From Hevea brasiliensis (lineage: Eukaryota > Streptophyta > Magnoliopsida > Malpighiales > Euphorbiaceae), in assembly GCF_030052815.1 (NCBI RefSeq), contig NC_079505.1, positions 26,056,843-26,120,842 of the forward strand: DNA of 64,000 nucleotides, in the 5' to 3' direction. A model generated the notes under the pieces. It had not been told where the DNA came from, searched no databases, and was given only the letters and a program-made list of their open reading frames with translations. The position numbers and the translations under genes are program-made. This document shows positions 58,247-64,000 of this stretch, in pieces; the first letter of the stretch is position 1; each line of letters opens with the position of its first letter.

Positions 58247-60362
58247 ATCCTAGCAAGATTGAAGTCGCCTTAATTGGAAGCCACCCAGAAATGTCACAGA
58301 GATTCGCAGTTTTCTGGGGTTAGCTGGATACTACCGTCGATTTGTGAAGGGATTCTCTATGTTGGCATCTCCATTGACCAAGCTACTTAGAAAGGATGTG
58401 AAATTTCAGTGGATGGACAAATGCCAGCAAAGTTTTGATGAATTGAAAAGATGTTTGACAGAGGCTCCAGTCCTGACTTTACCCACGCCGGGTAAAGAAT
58501 ATACGATTCTGACGATGCTTCTCACAACGGGTTAGGTTGTGTGTTGATGCAAGATCGAAATATCATTGCCTATGCATCACGCCAGCTAAAACCGCATGAG
58601 AGGAATTATCCGACACATGATTTGGAGCTTGCAGCTATCATGTTTGCTCTTAAGATCTGGAGACATTATTTGTATGGGGAGAAGTGCTACATCTACACAG
58701 ATCATAAGAGTTTGAAGTATTTGGGCACCCAAAAAGAGTTGAATTTGAGACAGAGGAGATGGTTAGAGTTGATAAAAGACTATGATTGTCTGATAGACTA
58801 TCAGCTAGGAAAAGCTAATTTTGTGGCTGACGCCCTAAGTCGCAAGACTATGGCAAGTCTATGGGTTACTCCTTTGTCTTTAGTACATGAGTTGAGATCA
58901 TTACATGCCAGTCTAGAGATTAATGATGAGGGGCAGACAACAGTTGCATGGCATGTACAACCAGTGTTAATTGATCAGATCAGAATGGCTGCTCAGAATG
59001 ATGAAAAGTATCAAAAGCTGTTGGAAGAAGTTCGGCAGGGCAAGAAACCAGAGTTCTCAATCAGAGATGATGGTCTATTGCTACACCAGTGTAGAATATG
59101 TGTTCCTAATGATGTTGATTTGAGGCAGATCATTTTGAAGGAAGTACATGAGTCTCCTTTTGCTATGCACCCTGGTGGTACAAAAATGTATAGAGGGCTA
59201 AAGGAGCATTACTGGTGGATGGGTTTAAAAAGAGATGTGGCAGAGTTTGTATCCAAATGCCTAACTTGTCAGCAAGTAAAGGCCGAGCATCAAGTACCTA
59301 CTGGGTTGTTTCACCCACTACCAGTGCCAGAATGGAAATGGGAAAGGATAACGATGGGTTTTGTAATGGGACTTTCGAGGACACAGAAGAGTCATGATGC
59401 AGTATGGGTCATTGTTGACAGACTGACTAAGTCTGCTCATTTTCTGCCAGTCCGAATGGACTACAGTTTGGACAGATTGGCCAGGTTGTACATCGATGAG
59501 ATTGTGAGATTTCATGGAGTGCCAGTATCCATTGTATCAGACAGAGATCCTAGGTTCACTTCTAGATTCTGGGGTAGTCTTCCGAGAGCCCTAGGAACTA
59601 GATTGAACTTCAGTACTGCATTCTACCCACAGATAGATGGCCAGTCTGAGAGGGTAATTCAGATCTTGGAGAACATGCTACGGGCTTGTGTGATTGAGTT
59701 TGAGGGTAGTTGGGATACACACTTTCTTTTAATTGAGTTTGCTTACAACAACAGCTACCAATCAAGCATTGGGATGCCTCCATATGAAGCTTTGTATGGC
59801 AGGAAATGTAGAACCCCATTGTGTTGGGATGACGTGGGTGAAAGAAAAATGATTGGACCCGAAATTGTTCAACAGACTGAAGAGAAAATTAGGGTAATCA
59901 GAGGTCGACTTAAAGTCGCATCGCATCAAAAAGTCCTATGTTGATTTGAAAAGAAGGGATATTGAGTATGCAGTGGGTGAGAAAGTGTTCCTCAAGGTTT
60001 CTCCTTGGAAGAGGATTATGAGATTCGGAAGGAAGGGGAAACTAAGTCCTCATTTTATCAGGCCATATGAGGTATTGGAAAGAGTGGGTCCTTTAGCTTA
60101 TCGTTTGGCACTACCTCCAAAGTTAGAAAAGATACATAACGTCTTCCATGTGTCGATGTTGAGGAGGTATCGATCAGACCCATCTCATGTACTACCAGTA
60201 GAAGAAATTGAAGTGAATCCAAACCTCACATATGAAGAAGAACCCATAAAGATTCTGGCTTATGAGGTGAAGCAGCTACGGAACAAGCAAATACCGTTGG
60301 TGAAAGTCTTTGTGGAACCATCATTCGGCCAGAGGCTACTTGGGAACGAGAGGAGGACATGA
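58247..60362 (+). pseudogene. Element F RNase H, integrase and chromodomain
   Basis: 58344-58535 holds the connection segment ([20 protein letters not shown]); a shift near 58508 breaks the first RNase H Asp region. Then 58541-59944 is open for 467 codons: RNase H ([18 protein letters not shown]), integrase HHCC ([25 protein letters not shown]) and the core with D ([12 protein letters not shown]), D ([12 protein letters not shown]) and E (DGQSERVIQ). After a shift near 59930, 59946-60362 gives the C-terminal domain (GKLSPHFIRPYEVLERVG) and the start of a chromodomain-like segment (KQLRNKQIPLVKV), itself shifted near 60312. Integrase inserts the element; the chromodomain directs it to heterochromatin in this family. 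Confidence 0.94.
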
Positions 60363-60420
60363 GGAGACAACACACACAGCTGTTCAGAAATTGATACCAG
60401 GTAAAATTTCGAGACGAAAT

Positions 60421-60441
60421 TTATTTTAAGGGGGGGAGAAT
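60421..60441 (+). other. Element F polypurine tract
   Basis: AAGGGGGGGAGAA directly before the 3' LTR. Confidence 0.88.
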
Positions 60442-63400
60442 TGTAACACCCCTATTTGTATAGCCTGGTATATTTCACTGTTTCGGTGACCGGTGTCGGT
60501 CCGGACAATTAAGGGGATTAGAACCATACTTAAGACAACTAGAGAAACCATAAACACAAATAATTAGTAATGTTCAATTAGTTAAGTATAAATAAGAAAA
60601 ACAGAACATAAGAAGTTAAACGAGCCGAGAGTCACAGCGATGGGTGACCTCCTCGGGAACGACTGCGAAGTCCTTTTAAACTCAAATTTCGAACCGTAAA
60701 AAGTGACGCTGCGGTCCTTAGGACCCTTATGAACACAGTGAAAAAGAGAAAATCACGAAAAGGAACTGTTAAGCCAGTCAAATAATTAGGTCAGGGAGCC
60801 GGAAGAAATATTGGATATTTGCAAACCGGGATGAACTGACGAGGGGCAATTTGGTCAATTGACCCGAGAGTGACTCGACCTAATCACAAATAAAATCGGA
60901 GAAAAGAAAATTTCGGGATCGAGAATTAAATTAAAGAACTAATAGAAAAATAGAAAAAAAAAGAGGAAAATGAAAAAGTAAAAAGGTGATGACATCATGC
61001 ATGACCTCATGCATGATGTCATAAAAGAATTAATTAAATTATTTATTAAATGGGATTTTGTGGTCTTCCATCAACTAAAATAAATAAAGAAAAGAAATGA
61101 AAAAAATCAATTTTGGTCTTCTTTTTTCCCTATTGTGCCACCCACCTTTCCCTCACCTCTCCATTGAAGAACTCCATTAAAGCTTGAGTTAAGCTTTCTT
61201 CCAACTATTTCAATCCACTTTGACCTCAAAATAAACCATAAAAACTTGTTAGTTCAACTTGAGGAAGCTTTAGAAGAAAGAAAGAAAGGGAATAAGGGAG
61301 TGAAATTGAAGAATTGAAATTCAAGTGGAGGTAAGCAATTTACTTTGAAAATTTTTGTTTCTTATTTATGTGTTTAGCTCAAGTAACATAGATATTAACT
61401 TAAAATTAAAAGAAAAAGATTGTGAGGGACCAAACTGAAATTTCGTCCAGCTTGGAGGGAGTATGATTTTGTATGGTTTAAGGGTTTTGAATGAGTGTAG
61501 AAACCTTAATTAGTTGAATGATTAGCATTAAAACCATTAAATGTAGTTAAATACAATGACTTAGTGAGATTAGGGTTTGAATGTTAGGGTTTGTGAACCA
61601 AAATTTGGAGAAATGCATAAATGATGACTTTGACCTATTGTGAGCTGAAAAATGGTCAATAATGACCAAAGGAGATGTGTTTGAATTGTTGGAAGTAAAG
61701 CCAAATTCGGAGGTTGAATGGTCATGCTACTGGCAGCATGACCAAGCCAACTTTGAAGGACCAAAACGGAAATTTTACAAGTCCAATTGATATGCCATCA
61801 ATTGGAGATGAAAATAGACATAAAATGCCACAATTTTCATTGGGGAACCATGGCAAAAAACTGACTAAAACTTAGTGAACCAATTGACCAAAGTGAAATG
61901 AGAGCAGTCACATCAGTAGAAATGACCAAATGAACAGTGTTTGTTCATTTGGTCATAACCCAAGCTAGGCAGGTCAGATTGACCTGAAATTTTACCAGTG
62001 GTTAGATCACATAGAGACCTAAAACTTTCATGAAGAACACAAGTCCAGATTCTGCCAGCAACTAAGCCATTTGGCCACCCCAAGTTGGTGACTCAAATCT
62101 GCCAACACCCAACTTTGCCCAGAAAATCTGGGTTATTTTCCATCCGGCAGCCCTGATTCAAAGAGGCATAACTTGAGCTACAAAACTCCAATTGAGGTGA
62201 TCCAAAAATGAGAATAAACTTAAGACATTAAGGAACATTTTCTATGAAGGAAGTTTTGCCAAATTCCAACAGTAAAATTGCCAATGGAACAGTGCAACTT
62301 GGAGCACCAAAACTGAAAATTTGACAATTTGGCCAAAAGGATTTAAGCTTTGAGAAAATGACCAAAACCAACAAATTTAATGACCAAAATGTGGTATGTG
62401 GGTGAAGTTGGAGTTCTTATACCTATTAAGCCTTAAAAAGTCAACAATTTGACTTGAATAGTGTAGTAAATAGTAACTCGAAACACAAAAACTTCGAGAA
62501 CGTCGAATTTAACGCAATAGAACTAGTAAAAATAAAGTTAAGTTTATTTTTGGATTTATGCTAAGTTATGGTACTGAAACACTGCGAAACTGTGTGTTTC
62601 AGCTGAAAAAGACTTGAAAATTCGAAGAGACTGAGTCAAGGCTTCAGGGCGACTCAAGTCAGGTTTGTGCACAATAAACCCTATTTAAGCATTTTATCCT
62701 TGAAAAATTGATTTAGTACGCATTATGAATTTATAAACTTTTGTGTTGCCACCTTGTGATCAAATTGTAACTTTGGAAATTGATTTGATTTTTGTATGCA
62801 ATATTTGAATGAAATGTTTGAAATGGATTTTTGATTCACACTTAGCATGACAGTTACTTATTATTCCTCCTCCATTTATGGGGTTGAGATCGTTTATTTT
62901 CCTCCCTCTCTGGCTTGCCAGTTGAGGTTGTAGATCGGATGAGTACTCATTAGCTAGCTAGCCACCTCCCTCATTGATTTCGATTAATGGGGTTGAGATT
63001 GCTTTGTCGTGGTGTACAACGCGGCATTGATCAGAAATTTTGTGTCATGGCTTAAGTTGTGTATGACTTTGGCAACACTGTGTTTATGAAATTGTTTGAC
63101 TAAATTGTATTTAATAGATTATTTGACAAAATGATGTTATTATGAACTTTGATATTTGTGAAATGTGATTGAGGAATATTTAAATCGTGTTTGACAATGA
63201 ATGATTTATTTATTGCATTTCAAATTTTTATTGTGCACCACTGAGTATTTTATACTCAGCGATAGCTTATTTTGCTATCGCAGATAAGAGCAAGGAAAAA
63301 GCAACAGAGTGAGTTGCTACTGAGTTGAAGATCACACCAATCTTTTGTACAGGTATTATTTTTATACCCTTGTAGATAATTTTGATGTAAATATAGAAAT

Positions 63401-63901
63401 GTTATATGTATCAATAAAAGTTGAGCAGTTGTAAATAAATTGTAATAATATTATTATGGATTTTCTTCTGTAAATTTAATATTTGTACATATAAATTTCC
63501 TGCTTTATGCTTTGGGAATGGAAATATTAAATATTTTGAGATGAGAAATCTTGAATTGTATTGTGAAATTATTTTGAAGTGTGTTGAACTGAGTTGATTG
63601 AGTTATTGAAGGTTGGGAGTTATGAAATATTTTTGGAAGTGTTTTTTTTCAAACGGAACTTTGTCAAATTTTTTATAAAATTTGCGGCAAAATTTAAAAT
63701 GGACAAAATTTTTACTAGTATTTAAGCTTTGAATAAATGGTTTTTAATTCTCACTAAAATGCTCACCACTTCCAAAATGTAAGAAAATCGTTTTAAAATC
63801 CCTTGTAGGGTACCTAATGAGTTATCGGTAGGTGAAGTTCGGTAGTTCATTAAGTATTCTACGGGATCATGTTATGCCTTACGGAGGGGTAAGGTGTGAC
63901 A
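60442..63901 (+). repeat. Element F 3' LTR
   Basis: 3460 bases, TGTAACACCCC to GGTGTGACA. It is nearly identical to the 5' LTR except for scattered substitutions, a burst of small deletions at about 60862-60885 and a loss of about 30 bases near 63645. Palindrome 60989-61022; stem-loops 63241-63259, 63259-63281 and 63352-63368. Confidence 0.96.
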
Positions 63902-64000
63902 TTACTTGTGTATGTGTGTGACTTACTAGGCTCATCACTAATTGGCAATGAGATATGATATCAACTCTTAATATCATCAGAACTCTTTCTTACCATAAAT
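63902..64000. other. Right flank of element F
   Basis: TTACT duplication, then 94 bases that continue the sequence left of 52079. No gene is seen. Confidence 0.6.

Larger units (their letters stand above)
52079..63901 (+). mobile_element. Element F: Tekay-type chromovirus, complete structure
   Basis: 11,823 bases with two LTRs of about 3.5 kb, an iMet primer site, the full gag-protease-RT-RNase H-integrase-chromodomain order, a polypurine tract and a perfect TTACT duplication (52074-52078, 63902-63906). Long frames remain (393, 302 and 467 codons) and the RT FIDD site is intact. At least eight small frameshifts interrupt it. The LTRs look nearly identical, which suggests a fairly recent insertion. 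It is a sibling of element E. Confidence 0.96.

Overview
The window is eudicot-type plant nuclear DNA: AT-rich, dominated by Ty3/Gypsy LTR retrotransposons inserted into one another, with one intact host gene. I cannot fix the species. Only one gene looks functional, the two-exon cytosolic ribosomal protein P3 gene on the minus strand at 43251-44038.

Layout. (1) 1-40783 is a retrotransposon nest. A Gypsy gag remnant (1-1567) is cut by a minus-strand chromovirus-type LTR (A, 1568-4272). That is cut by a second minus-strand LTR with some internal sequence (B, 4273-10756), which carries a complete 393-bp TRIM (7361-7753). Next is a long Athila-type element (10757-40056) with gag-protease-RT-RNase H-integrase and an env-like region. 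Athila was itself hit three times: solo LTR C (11699-14842, minus) in its 5' LTR, solo LTR D (19475-23504) in RNase H, and a Tekay-type chromovirus E (23582-33759) 73 bases further along RNase H. The Athila 3' LTR is truncated and joined through TACC to a second copy of the LTR-B tail (40057-40783). (2) 40784-52073 is a gene island: a decayed GRF-type zinc-finger fragment, the P3 gene, a second GRF-like remnant, two fold-back elements and microsatellites. (3) 52079-63901 is a nearly complete Tekay-type element F with 3.5-kb LTRs, an iMet primer site, a polypurine tract and TTACT target duplications.

Target-site duplications support the boundaries of five insertions: GTCTA (TRIM), TGAAC (C), GCGCA (D), TTACC (E, with one extra base on the left) and TTACT (F). 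Removing the nested insertions leaves an Athila of about 11.9 kb, normal for the family.

Most notable for follow-up: several diverged LTRs, on both strands, share a cluster of short stem-loops, and the first stem shows paired (compensating) changes between LTR families. The LTRs of E, F and C also carry a long palindrome near their start. E and F are sibling copies with opposite decay: the premature stops compared between them in E are all transitions, whereas F is broken almost only by small indels, which may be assembly errors.
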